The notes under the pieces: generated by a model
The model's database searches: none
Told to the model about the DNA's origin: nothing
Seen by the model: the letters and a program-made list of their open reading frames with translations, nothing else
Position numbers and translations under genes: made by a program
In this document: piece after piece, positions 1-12,300 of the stretch
Layout of the letters: each line of letters opens with the position of its first letter
Numbering within the stretch: position 1 is the stretch's first letter
NCBI GenBank assembly: GCA_015657535.1
Contig: JADHZB010000363.1
Location: forward strand, 1-46,255
Source of the DNA: Nephromyces sp. MM_2019
Lineage: Eukaryota > Apicomplexa > Aconoidasida > Nephromycida
Direction: 5' to 3'
DNA: 46,255 nucleotides

Positions 1-13
1 TATATATATATAG

Positions 14-379
14 GTGGCCTCCTTAATTAATTTAGATTACTTAAAAATATTCTCAAATATGTTACAAATTAATGATACAAAAGTATTAACACTTGTATTA
101 GATGCATTAATGAGAATTATGAAAATTGGTGATCAGAAAATGATAGAGATTGGGGCTACACACACATTTGAGACAACACACACAATTGATGCTACACACA
201 CACATGAGTCTACAAACACATTTAATCCTTGTTTACAATTATTTTTACAAACAGATGGGCCCTATCAAATATTTCAATTAGCACATTACCCAGACTTTAA
301 AGTTAGCTCAAAAGTTGCACAATTTATAATCAATTACTTATCTCATTTACCTGAAACAAAATGTTGGGGTATATTATAA
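14..379 (+). CDS. Importin alpha (karyopherin alpha), last exon, 5' part outside window
   Basis: Importin alpha is the armadillo-repeat adaptor that binds nuclear localisation signals and, with importin beta, carries cargo into the nucleus. Only the terminal exon is present. It follows a TA tract ending in AG at 12-13, so the first codon (GTG) is an internal Val, not a start. The translated exon, about 121 residues, has the last armadillo helices (for example LDALMRIMKIGDQKM, like the LDALENILKIGE block of the family) and a C-terminal stretch beginning NPCLQLFLQ that matches the tenth-repeat region. Between them, at about exon residues 48-70, lies a Thr/His-rich insert written by CACACA runs (about 155-225). 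The stop is at 377-379. The assignment rests on remembered family pattern and no alignment was run. The gene's other exons lie upstream of the window. Confidence 0.75.
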   Translation: MASLINLDYLKIFSNMLQINDTKVLTLVLDALMRIMKIGDQKMIEIGATHTFETTHTIDATHTHESTNTFNPCLQLFLQTDGPYQIFQLAHYPDFKVSSKVAQFIINYLSHLPETKCWGIL

Positions 380-2292
380 TGTGTGTATGTGTATTAATCA
401 ATGAATGATTTGATTTTTTATTTTTCTTAGAATGTGTGTGCTTGTGTGTGTGGGTAAAAAAATGGGTGGGGCGATAAAAGGGGATATAGGTGTGTGGAGG
501 AGGTATGTACGAAGGAGGGATGTGTGATGGGAGTGTAGGTGTGTTTGTGGGTGTGTTTGATAAGGGTGTGAGATAGGCTTATTTTTGAATAAAAAATATA
601 TATTTTTAGTTTGAGGTATGTATTTTTAAGAAATCTAAGTTAAACTGTATATTTTAGAGGGTGTGTAGATTTTTATTTTTTAACTTGTAAAATTGTATAA
701 GGAAAATCTTATTTTTTGTTTGTATATATAAAACTAGAAACTTGTATCAAAAAAAAAAATTGATATATCTTTACACTCACACACTTTTATTGACATAAAT
801 TTATATACACACATATATTTGTATTGACATAAATTTATATACATACATATGAATTGACATAACTTCACACACATACATAAGTATTGATATATCTTTATAC
901 ACAACGTATATATATATATATAATAATAATTTATTAGCATTCATTGAATGAATTCATTTGTTATATATATAGTTTGAATAAATAGTACACACACGGGAAA
1001 TTATTATATAGTTTAGAATACACACACATTTGATAATTGAAAATAGTTCAAGAAACCATCTAGTCACAATCTAATTATATGTACACACAAATTTTTGAAA
1101 TCATGAATTTATAAATACACTTAAATACTTGTATTATTTAGTATCTAGGGTATTATGTGTGTAGTTGTAAATGTAAACTATAAAATAGAGTATAATAAAC
1201 AATATATATATTTATAATGTGTGTAAAATAAATTGTTATAAACTAACTATATATAAATGTTTTGTGTGTGAAACAATTTATGAGATGTTATGCATCGACA
1301 CATTGTGCGTAAAATAAAATGATTATAAACTATGTATATATATAAATATATTTTGGGCTACACAGAATGTGTGTAAATAGATATCATATCATATTTCAAG
1401 TGTTATAAAATATAATATAATTATATAATTTTGTTGAATTGTGTATTCAAATCCTTTCTTATGTTGTTTTAAAATTATTTATATATACACAGAAAAATGT
1501 GTGTAACGAAAATGTTGTAAATATATCTAAAATTAAAATTTGTGTATATTTTTATATACAATTCTTTTTAATTTTATCATTATTTTTTTTGTTTCCCTCA
1601 GTCTAGTGTGTCATGTGTAATACATACATAAAATGAGTATAAAAATGTATTAAAAGTATATGAAAAATTGATATGTGTGCACATTAAATTATAGATTAAT
1701 TGTTGATTATACATATATATATATGTATAACTTTTTTAATCTACATATTTAATGAACATGAGCATATCAACAAATATACATCGTGTTTATATGTACATAC
1801 ATTATATAATATGTGTACATACATATATAATAAATATATATATATTGTGTATATATATATATATAGCAAGTGTATATATATCTATGTGTAGAGTGTATAT
1901 ATATTATTAATAAATTTCTATATATATAATAAGTTGAATTTGTTTATATAGTCCTTATCAAAAAGTATTTCATTTTATAAAAATTTAATTTTCCAAACAA
2001 ATTTATTATCTTATATATGGATAAACAAAAATTGCAAAATTTTTTCCAAACTCATAAATAAATGTGTATATAATTAAGAATAGTTTTTATAGCTTAATAA
2101 CTGTGTGTGTGGCTAAGACACTAATGTATCAATATAATACACTGTGTGTTTAGTTAATATATATTTGTATAATTATTTACTTTATATATATACTAAAAAT
2201 AACCTAAAATAACAATAAGTTTTATTCCAAAATTATTCAAATTTATCCACTTTTTTAATGAAAATAACCAAATTTGAAAAATATCAGATAAA
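380..2292. other. Intergenic AT-rich DNA, no gene seen
   Basis: The sequence downstream of the importin-alpha stop is TG-rich on the + strand from about 380 to 560. It then passes into a five-copy repeat (761-914) and long AT-rich stretches with TA and TG/CA microsatellites. The short open frames here (for example 1700-1891) are low-complexity Ile/Tyr/His strings from TA and CA repeats and do not look like protein. The 5' UTR and promoter of the next gene probably lie in the last few hundred bases, but no motif could be recognised. Confidence 0.6.
761..914. repeat. Five imperfect tandem copies of a ~30-nt unit
   Basis: Copies begin at about 761, 791, 825, 855 and 885. Each starts TTGACATAA or TTGATATAT followed by an ACACA/ATACA stretch, and spacing is 30 nt except one of 34. 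The minus-strand open frame through it (734-940) repeats a Cys/Tyr/Ile motif only because the DNA is repeated. It lies between the importin-alpha stop and the coiled-coil gene. Confidence 0.8.
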
Positions 2293-5200
2293 ATGGAGTC
2301 TACAATAAATGAACCAGCAGTAAACAAGTTTGTGTACAAAATTAAAATAAAATAATATATATATATATAACAAAATCAAAATTTAAATGATATAATACAA
2401 ATATATATATATGAAAATTTCAATATGAAACTCACAAATATAAAAATTATATATAAAGCATACCTATACACATAATATATACAAGCAACTATATCTAAAA
2501 AATTTTATAATACATATACTTTAGTGGCAACAAATTTACTAAACATATATGCATCTTATTGTTAAACACGCATATACATATATATGTACATATATATATA
2601 ATTATATCTAATAAAAGCAAAAATATGTATCTATGCATAAATATGTAGATTTATGATTATATATATAAATGGATAATTTAAGAAAAAATTATATTCCATA
2701 TGTATATTACAACAACTTACACACAGCATATATTAGATTAAAAAATTGATAGCTTTAGATTGCTACGTATATCAATTTTTAAAATATGAGTAACACATTT
2801 TATTGTATTTATTTAATAATTGTTTGTATAGTATTAGATAAACTTGAAGTTCATTAAATTAAAACTTTAATATGTTTTTTATATATATAAATATTAAGTC
2901 TATCTCAAGAAGGTTATATACCACACACATTTCTACCAGACAGTGTTAAATCAAATGCTGAAGTTATAGCGCTCACTGAATTGGTTCGTATATAAATTAC
3001 AATTACTAAATATATATAATTTTGTTATGTGTAAATTTATGATGAGCAAACTTGTAATATGTGAGTTTGTAATATGTAAATTTGTAGTGTGTAAATTTGT
3101 GATGTGTAAACATATGAAAAACATATAAACTTGTCACTTCACATATAGTTTATATATGATATATAATCATTCTATGTATAACATCTATTCTGCCTTTGTA
3201 TAATTTTATTTTAAATTATCCAAATTATATAATTCAAACACATATTTGAGTCATGTGTGTGTTTTAACATATCTTAAATAAAAATATCATTCTAGTATGA
3301 GAAACAACTAACAGAGATGGATTCTGCACACACGTTATTGATGGTAAATATATATATATATATAACGTAAAAATAAACATTTCGAATGTGTGTGTATACC
3401 TAAAATTATGGAAATAATGAGAGATCAACATGCTGTGTAAACCTATATTCATATATATATTTATAATTATTAAATTAAAGACAATTCAAGTCATACTTTA
3501 AGATAGAATTATTTATAAATATAATATAAATTTTTAAAGAATTATCAATTGTTATGTGATATATTTCATGTTTTCCTACATTTCTATATAGCATTGTGTA
3601 TGTAATGTGTGTCTAACAATTTAGTTTAGGCTTATGTAGGTAAAATTATGTAATTTTGATAATATCTGTACTAGAATTGTGGGTATATATCCTTTTGATA
3701 ATTTGACCCAAAACTTTTAAATTGTTTTTTAATAGGATTTATCATTTTTTGCCTATAATCCTATATGATATGATTCAATATAATTCCATAAAATACTAAT
3801 AATTTTATTGGAAATATAATTTAGGCTGATCAAGAACGTCTAACAAAAATGTTTGAGCCTTACACACAAAAGGATGGGCGAATTTCGAATTTACCAGATG
3901 AAACAATTTTACTCTTAAAAAAAGGTTTAGACCTTCGGTTGATGGAATTTGAAGAAGATTGCCGTAGAGTTCAAGTTAGTATAAACAAATCATTACATTT
4001 TTTAACTATTTATATTATATTATAGTAGATATATTATATATATAATTACCTTGAGTTACTTTATATACATATATAAGTGTGTTAAAATTATATATATTTT
4101 TATGTAGTTATATTGAATCAAATTTTACAGTATAGTCTTATACTTAAATAAATACTTTGGACACATATTCAATCATATTAAATAAGAAAAATGAATCATA
4201 AACAGAATTAAATCAGCAAACACACAATAGAAAAAAAAATGATTATAAATCATCACGTACACATCAGAAAATATGCTTATAAATCATTTTTATCTTTAAA
4301 AAAAATTGATATATCAAGCAAACAGAGAGATTATTACAAAGAAAGATTGAAGAATGTACACTTAATATTGTAATTAAACCTTACGAAGAGCCAGCAAGTA
4401 ATATACAATGTTAACAATTAATAAAACATTGTAAATGTGTGCAGTAACCTATATAGATATATTTATAATTTACTCAGATGTATACCATATATTTATATAA
4501 AATTCTCAGATGTTATTGATAGCCAGCTTTATAATCAGATTCAGGATCAGCAACGTATAATTAAGTAAGCCAAAATATTGTTGTAAGGATGTCTATGAAC
4601 AAGGAAATGAATTTGTAAAAATTATATACTTATGTAAAATCCAAATGGTTTTTATGATGCTTCATATGATTATGAAATATATATTTAAATATCAAGCTAC
4701 ATACATGAACAATATGAAATATATGCACCAAAACTGTTTACACACACAACCTTAAATATTTGGTTAGATAAATAGACTTAAACACATATTTATACAACTA
4801 TTTCCACACACATGCATTACCATTATATTGAGAATGTAGATACTAAAACCTTTGCAAACACATGTACTACCATTACATTGATATTATAGATATTTAAACT
4901 ATTTGCATATTGTTATTCATAATTGACAGTTTATATATGTAAACAAGATAAATACAATATATCAATTAATTGTTTTAGTTTACAGCAAAGTGAGTTAGAT
5001 GAGTTAAGGTTTCAAAGAGATATTTTAGCAGATGAAACAAAACGTTTAAGGCATTTATGTCGTTTTGGTTTATCCCCGAATTTAGGTATTTTTATGTTAT
5101 TTTTGCATCTTACAAAATTCATATATACAAGAGATAATGATGCGAATTTAATCGTTTTATAAAACTATAATTTAGAGAGTTAACAATAGATTGTCTTTTA

Positions 5201-6207
5201 TAATGATTTGAAAATCATAAATAGATTCAAGAATTAATTAATGGATTTATAAAATTTAGAAAATAATAGATAATTATTGAATTTAAAAGACTTAAAAACC
5301 TACAAGCATAACAGATAATTATTGAATCTATAGGGTTTGATAATAATTGTAGAATCATTGGATAATTTATATAATTTCCACATTTTTCTAGAATTCAAAC
5401 CAAGAAATATAAAGATTAACAAACCTGAATCTGATAGCATAAATCAACAACTTGGATTACCTAATGTGTAAGTTAAAACAAATAGAACTGTTTTGTTTTG
5501 TGTGAATTTTTTAGCAATAATTTCGATAAAGAAAAGTTTGTAATATTATAGTTTTGATAATTGCTTACGAAGATTCATGCATAACATTACTCATATTCGA
5601 GAAATTTGTGTTTCATAATTTATCTTAAACATTTCATTCTATGAATTTTAAGCTTATAAAATTCAATTTTGATTTTTTTGCCTAGCTCCGATGATTGGGT
5701 TTCAAACATTAGATATCCTAAACAATCCATGTCAATAGAACATAGTGCACACTTAGCCTCTTCTAAAGCCAAAGAAGAAGTAAATAAAAATTCAAAAACC
5801 AAATCTCCAGTTGCAAGTCAAATATTAACAGGACTCTTTTCTTCTATGCAAAATAATATAGATACAAAGCCGTCAAAATCACCAAATTTAACAACTCAAG
5901 GTAAAGACATTCGATGAGTATTTATGTATTTATATATGAATTATTTTTTAGTAGTTTCATTGTTTGTGTAAATTATGCATGGATGATGGATAATTAAACA
6001 AGATTGAATTATTTCCTTAGAGTGACAATATAAATTATTAGTTTGCATGCAGCTGCTTCATTATATTTGTAGATTCCTAATCTTTTTATGATATATATAG
6101 ATAATTCGAAAACACCAAAAATGAGGACTATCCCAAGCCCTTCTCCTCTCTTGTTAAGTCGATCATCAACCTTACAAAGTACACCACCCAGTGACAGTGA
6201 ATATTAG
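2293..6207 (+). CDS. Unknown helical/coiled-coil protein, 318 aa, ten exons
   Basis: Exon model: 2293-2327, 2899-2983, 3296-3343, 3825-3974, 4319-4397, 4510-4564, 4979-5085, 5392-5467, 5686-5900, 6101-6207. All introns are GT-AG, all phases match, and the total is 957 nt (318 codons plus TAG). That closure is the main evidence that the gene is real. The first exon is the least certain because its intron is 571 nt. The middle (about residues 55-190, exons 3-7) is charged and helical, rich in Leu, Glu, Gln and Arg, and suggests coiled coil (for example LQQSELDELRFQRDILADET). The C-terminal third (exons 8-10) is low-complexity, rich in Ser, Lys, Pro and Asn, with repeated SP/TP sites, and probably disordered. 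There is no signal peptide or membrane segment. I do not recognise the family; a cytoskeletal or vesicle-tethering scaffold is possible but only a guess. Confidence 0.7.
3051..3110. repeat. Four tandem copies of a 15-nt unit inside an intron
   Basis: Copies of a TTTGTAATATGTAAA-like 15-mer start at 3051, 3066, 3081 and 3096. They lie in intron 2 (2984-3295) of the coiled-coil gene. No function is apparent. Confidence 0.8.
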
Positions 6208-7776
6208 ATGATTAGTATAAGGATAATGAAACTTCAATCGAGAAAAGCTGATAGTTAAAGACAATTAATTATATAAGCTAAATCTTGATGTTTTTTAATT
6301 TCCAAGGGGGTAAAGAAAACTCATCCCAGATATTTTACAATCATAACTTTCCTAAATAAAAACCGCTTTGTGTTAGTAAATTACTAATTGTACTTTGGAT
6401 CTAATAAGATTATTATGCATCAGTCTAGCTCAAAAAGCTTTTACTAAGATGATTAAATCAAATAACCTCGATCTTTATTTGATGAGTTTGAATATTCATA
6501 TATATTGAAGATGTGTCAAAGAATGTTAGATATAACGTTTTAACGTTGCATAAAATTCGAGAGATTTGGATTTGTTTTTGTTTGATATATAAGGTAAACA
6601 AAACAATAGGAAATCTTGATTAAATCGTGTTGTACATTTTGATGTTTAAGATTATTTAGTAAAAAGTGTGCATTACAATATGCTTTTTTCCTAAAAACAA
6701 AATAATTATAGTATTCATACAAATTTGCTTTCTGAACTCTGTGTGTGTAAAATATGCTATAAAAAGCTCTAATTCCCATCCCAAATATATGAAAATTATT
6801 ATGTATTTATTGATTCATTCAACAGACAGCTATGTGTGTAAATGTTTTTGTTTTGTCACACCAACAAATTATACTACCCTAGTCTAGGTCAATATTAAAT
6901 CTAGAAGCCTTGTGAAATTTCATAAATTGCAGCCACACATTACACACATGATTTGAATTTTATAAAATTTACTAGTAAGAATAAGTGCTTGATTCAACCT
7001 TGTGCACTTCTTGATTGCTCACTATCTCACTCCAACTAACTTTACGTAGTTCATTGATTGTTGGCATTTGATTTAGGTAATAGATGAAACATCATAACAT
7101 TTTAACATTCTTCATGTTATAAAATCAATTAGCTATTCGCGAATTTTCAAACAAAGCCTAGATAGCGCAAGATGGTGAGTTTTAAGAAAAGTCTTAATGA
7201 AGTAAAAAAATAAATAAAAATTTATCTCCTTTCTTTGAAAATTTTTTAGGAAAACTATCTATAGTTTGTTAAACACTAAAACAGAATTTCTTGAGTTCAG
7301 AATCCTTACTTATTAGTAGTTTAGAAAAACATCGAGGTGTCAGTTTCACAATCATTACCCACACTTTGAAAGTGATTATTGTAAACTTGGAACAATCAAG
7401 TTTATTTTTTTATTCATCCCTAAATTTCTATTCATATTTAATATTCCCCCAATAAATTTATAATAGTAATCGAACTATATATATTTTTTTTCTTGAACTA
7501 TAAAAATATACATATTTATTGAATTCTTTATATATAAATAACTTTATTTCATTATTTTCATATTTACATTTTTTTTCTACATAGATATATATTTATATGC
7601 TCTTTAGATAAATACATTCAATTAGACTATTAACATTATGTAAATAATCAAGGTGTAATTAAATAAAAAGAAAAGTTTAATCAAAATCAAACACAAACAC
7701 ATTAAGCTTAACAAAACTAGCATAAGCTAAATCAGGTACGAATATCAAAGAAGTAATTGGATTATTGTATTAAAAA
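6208..7776. other. Intergenic DNA between the coiled-coil gene and the transporter pseudogene
   Basis: No exon-like open frame with a recognisable product was found. The 6540-6887 open frames on both strands are Ile/Tyr/Cys-rich and look like chance. From about 6950 onward the CA/TG microsatellites that dominate elsewhere almost vanish and the sequence is ordinary AT-rich DNA. This is the left edge of a repeat-poor island that contains the transporter pseudogene. Confidence 0.55.
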
Positions 7777-9357
7777 ATGGCAAAAGAAAGCTTTAGGAAA
7801 AGATTCCCTAAGTTAATTTTAGTTCTTGTTTTGACAGAAACATGGGAAATATTTAGTTATTACGCTATGCGACCAATCCTAGTCTTGTATCTGACAAAGC
7901 GTTACTATTGAACGATGAATATTCATTTGGAATCGCCTCAATAACAAATGCTTTTGCTTATTATCTGCCCATTATAACTGAGTATTTTGCTGATAAATAT
8001 TTTGGATTTGTTAACATGCTTTATGTAGTAGAAATAATTATCATATTTGGTCACTTGATGATGTTTATGGGGATGTTTGGAGATATTTCATTTTATATAG
8101 GTACTACAGCAGTGGGTATTTGTACTGGCCTCTTTAGAGGCAATGCATTGAATCTTTTTGGTTCGAGCTATAACCCACAACCAAGCTTAGATAGGGTAAG
8201 TGGTTTCATTTTCTTTTATACAAGCCTGAATATGGGGGCATTCTTTGCTCCATTGAGCTCCGGCTATTTATCAACTTATGTAAGCTATCATGCTGCATTT
8301 AGTGTTGCTAGTATATTAATATTTATAGGTTTAATTGTGTTATATAATTATATAGATCTTTACCTATATGCCAATATTATACGATCACCCGAGATCCTTA
8401 AGAAAGTTCTTGGGACCCTTGGGTGGACACAAATTATGTTTTGCATCGCATTTGTCTTTATATTCCCATTCTCTGGGCTAATTTATTATGCTGATGTCCT
8501 AGCTAAGAATAATATAGCCATGTACCTAGCCATACCCGTAGCATTGTACATAATTTATATTTTTACGAGGCTTAAGACTACTAGAGATAGGAAAAACTTT
8601 GGTACACTCATGGTTTATTTGATTTTTATCATGATCTTTTTTGGCTACGAGATGCAAATAGGTGCTATTTTACCACTTTATGTAGATAGGAACATTTATA
8701 AGTATATAGGTCCAATCCATGTCCCTGCCGCAGTTGTATGAGGTATAAACCCACTCATACTTACCTTCATCGGGTTCTCTTTTAGTATGATGTAAGTCGA
8801 CAACGAAAATACGATATTATAAGAGTTGGATATGGGATCCTATCGAACAGCATTTGTTTCGTAATTCTATATTTAAGTACCCTAATTACTAGCCCTGTAA
8901 CATTTGAGGGTTCATATATATTCCCAATAATTGCGATATTTACCATGGTCTCGGGAGAAATTATGATATCACCCCTTGTCCAAGCTGCAGTTACAATATA
9001 TGCCCCAAAAAATATGAAAGGAATTATGATGGGTATATACTTGTGTATGATGGGTTTAGCTGATCGGGTTTCATTTTCGCAGATATATTCAAGGTTCCAA
9101 TGAATTCAGATGGAACTATTGACAAAAACGTTTCACTTGAAATTTACTTGAAAGGATTCAAGGACATTGCATTATTTAATCTCATATTTTTTGGCGGCTA
9201 CGTTCTTTTCATACCTTTCCTCTTGTGGCTACAAAAACCAACAAAACTTGAGATGGAACAATTAAATATGAGCAAACTAGAGAAATGCCAATCAGAAACT
9301 TACCAACAAGGAAACAGAGATGAAATTGAACAATCACCCAACTACAGCAGCCCATAA
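7777..9357 (+). pseudogene. Decayed POT/PTR2-family peptide transporter copy
   Basis: Read across frames, this stretch is collinear with the intact transporter at 21154-22686, from the N-terminal TETWEIFSYYAM segment to the C-terminal QKPTKLEMEQL segment. The ATG at 7777 opens a frame that ends at TGA 7909-7911. The homologous text resumes at about 7908 in another frame and runs to TGA 8739-8741, with more stops just after. It then continues in a third frame (about 8845-9060) and a further shift leads to the last frame, ending at 9357. Each shift fits a net loss of one base. Family landmarks survive: EYFADKYFGF, FYTSLNMG and YAPKNMKGIMMG. The ExxER motif of helix 1 reads ETWEI, so the Arg needed for proton-coupled peptide transport is missing. 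It is intronless, like the intact copy. Sequencing error could explain one indel but hardly all the lesions. Confidence 0.85.
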
Positions 9358-12300
9358 TTGAAGCTTTAAGTTACCCACTAGATCAGCAACCCAACAATCA
9401 ACATCGGCTGCTGCATAAAGGAACTTGTTTATTAACTTCATTTCAGATGTAACTCATATATATATACTTTTTGACAGCTATTAGCTAAATAACCAAATAA
9501 CTTCAAACTCATACATAATCTTCTACTGAATCAAAATCGCCTGAAAGCCACAGATTGTAAGTATAGAACTTACCATGTATACAATTATTAGCATAGATTT
9601 ATTAATACAGAATTATTACTACAGAATTATTTCCACAGAATTTTAATACAAAATCATCATTTTGTGATCTATCACCTAAACAATACCTATAAGACTTTTT
9701 ATTAGTTAGTTCGATACACACTTAATATATAATTTAAGAATTTAAGATCCAATACTGTAGCAAATAATATAAATTTTGTGTTTGAATGAATTTCCAAATT
9801 TCCTTGTAAGAAAAATTTTTCAATATAGTTTTTTATAATTGTTTCCTTTTTAATAAATAGATTTTTAAATTTAAATTTTAGTATCGTAATCAATTTTTTG
9901 CCTTGTTTTTACCCCCGATATTTTTGATTTGTAAATAAAAAATATTTTTGATGATGATTTTTTTTTATAATTTTGAAATATGTGCTTTTTGATGTGATGA
10001 AAAATAAATTGAATTAGCATTTGTAATTCATAATTTAAAAATACTTATAGATGGTTATGAAAATTCCAAATTCTCTTATCTATATAATTTCAAGTATTGT
10101 ACAAATTATGGTATATTTTGACGTTTTAAATGGTTGCATCTTAATAACACATTAACGCACCGGTAATCAAGCAACACGAAACATTGAATAAGTTTAATTG
10201 ATCAAATTACTCAAGTCTCAAAATTATATTTTGTATAGAAAAAAGTTGTAGTCCATTGAATCTTAGTAACTTTATCAAGATTTACATTTACTAGAAATAT
10301 TGTAGCAAAATTCGAAATGGAGGAAATAGAGTGAAACTTTTTATTAAAGTAAAGTTGGGAAATAGGGACGGAATAGAATAGAATAATATTTAGGAAATAT
10401 TAAGTACTTGTAAAAAAATAAATGGTATTTATTACACTCATGACATAGATAAATCAAATTGGTAAAATAATTCTCTATACAACTTGTTATATTGAATTAA
10501 TTATCAATTAAGTTAATAGTCTAGTGAAAATATTTCAATTTTGAGCGAGTTTTTTTGGTTAATACTTAATAATAATCGCTAACATTTTGAAATTCTAAAA
10601 CAAAAAAGTGTTTAGTGTGTATAAAGTATATATTAAAATTCAAGAAGATGTATTTATATGTTTTTGAAAAAGAATTTCTCAAATAATATTCCAAAATTTA
10701 GAGTTTTAGTGAATTGAGTTCATAAGTGAAATTTCTATTCAACACCTGATGTTGTATGTTTCGAGTTATAAACTACTCATTTTACTAAAATAATTCGAGA
10801 AATCATATATATAGGGGCTATATACACATTAACGCTAACGCTAAATTATCACGCAATTCGAAATTAATTAATATAATAAACGAGAAGTTTATTTGAATTT
10901 TATAAAAACAAAGTTTGCATTGAAAATTATTCACATATTTTACTGTATAAATGGTGAAGGATGCTTATGTAAGTACTTGTATGAAAGAACATATGAGTGA
11001 ACCAATTTTATATTACAAATATTTTATTATTTATACAAAATTGTGCATTTTAGGGAATTTTGTATAAAACTCGATATACTAAATTATGAGTGACTATGCA
11101 TATGCACCTTTTCTTATGTGTATACATCTGCACCTTTTTATATAGGTATATGCATCTACAGTGTTTAATATCTTGTTATCTCGAATTACAAGTGTGTGAA
11201 AATGTGAATGCCTGATTCAGCTAAAATTTATGTGATATTAATTGTATTATATATATGTTGAAGCATGCAAGAATAATAATTCGAGTGTATATGTTGAAGT
11301 TATTAAGTGTATATATAGGTAGATAGATATATAATATATTTTGTGTTGTGCACATGTGTGTATAATGGGAATATAAAATCGTTATGATAGTAATGATTAT
11401 TGATAGGTAGCAATGTAAGGGATTTGTAATATATGTATATTTAATACACAAATGTGTGCATAAGTGTTTATGGAGGTGGTAATGGATTATTTTGTGTAAA
11501 TAGGTATGTAGAAACAACCAACGAAGCTGTGCATTTGGTGCATTGTGTTTTACACATTACTCAATAATGTAAGCAATAAAACTTAACTAATACTTTTAAG
11601 TGAGTAAACTACATACATACATTATAAAGTTGATGTATAAATTTTTCAACCTTTATCTCGAGACCTATATATATTTTACACTTTGAGCGATTAATTCAAC
11701 AAAAAGTTGTATATATCTTTAAGATCACATTTTAGCACAAAAAAATTTGTGTAAATTAATACACATAATTGTATATTTCAGCTCAATTGGGTCAACAAAC
11801 GTAAAATTTTTTCATGGCATAAAACACACATACGTGTGGAAAATGTAATATATACATCTGCATATATATAGTCTATGCAAACATACTCAAGCTCGATATA
11901 TATTAATTACACACATGCACAAGCATTGAACTCATTACGAGACACAGATAAACATACACCCCCACTAATGCACACTCATGTATATTCTACATAAGTACTA
12001 TATACATACCGAACGAATAAAAAACATAAAGACGTTCTTAAAAACACATAAAAATATAAATACTTGCACATAAGCATACACATATCCACACATTAACACA
12101 CTCATCCACATTTATATATATATGTATGTATATATACATAAGTACCCACCAACACAAAAAGCACGCGTGGCAAAGTTTACATATATAATAACAAAACCAT
12201 ACATATAAAATTAATGTATATCCTATGCATACAAACATTAAATATATATTTGACACTCAACCACAAGTAAATATATACACACACCAATAAATAATATATA

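Noticed and set aside
11221..11517. 98-codon minus-strand frame
   Set aside because: Composition is almost only Ile, Tyr, His, Thr and Leu, as expected from TG/TA-rich DNA read on the minus strand.
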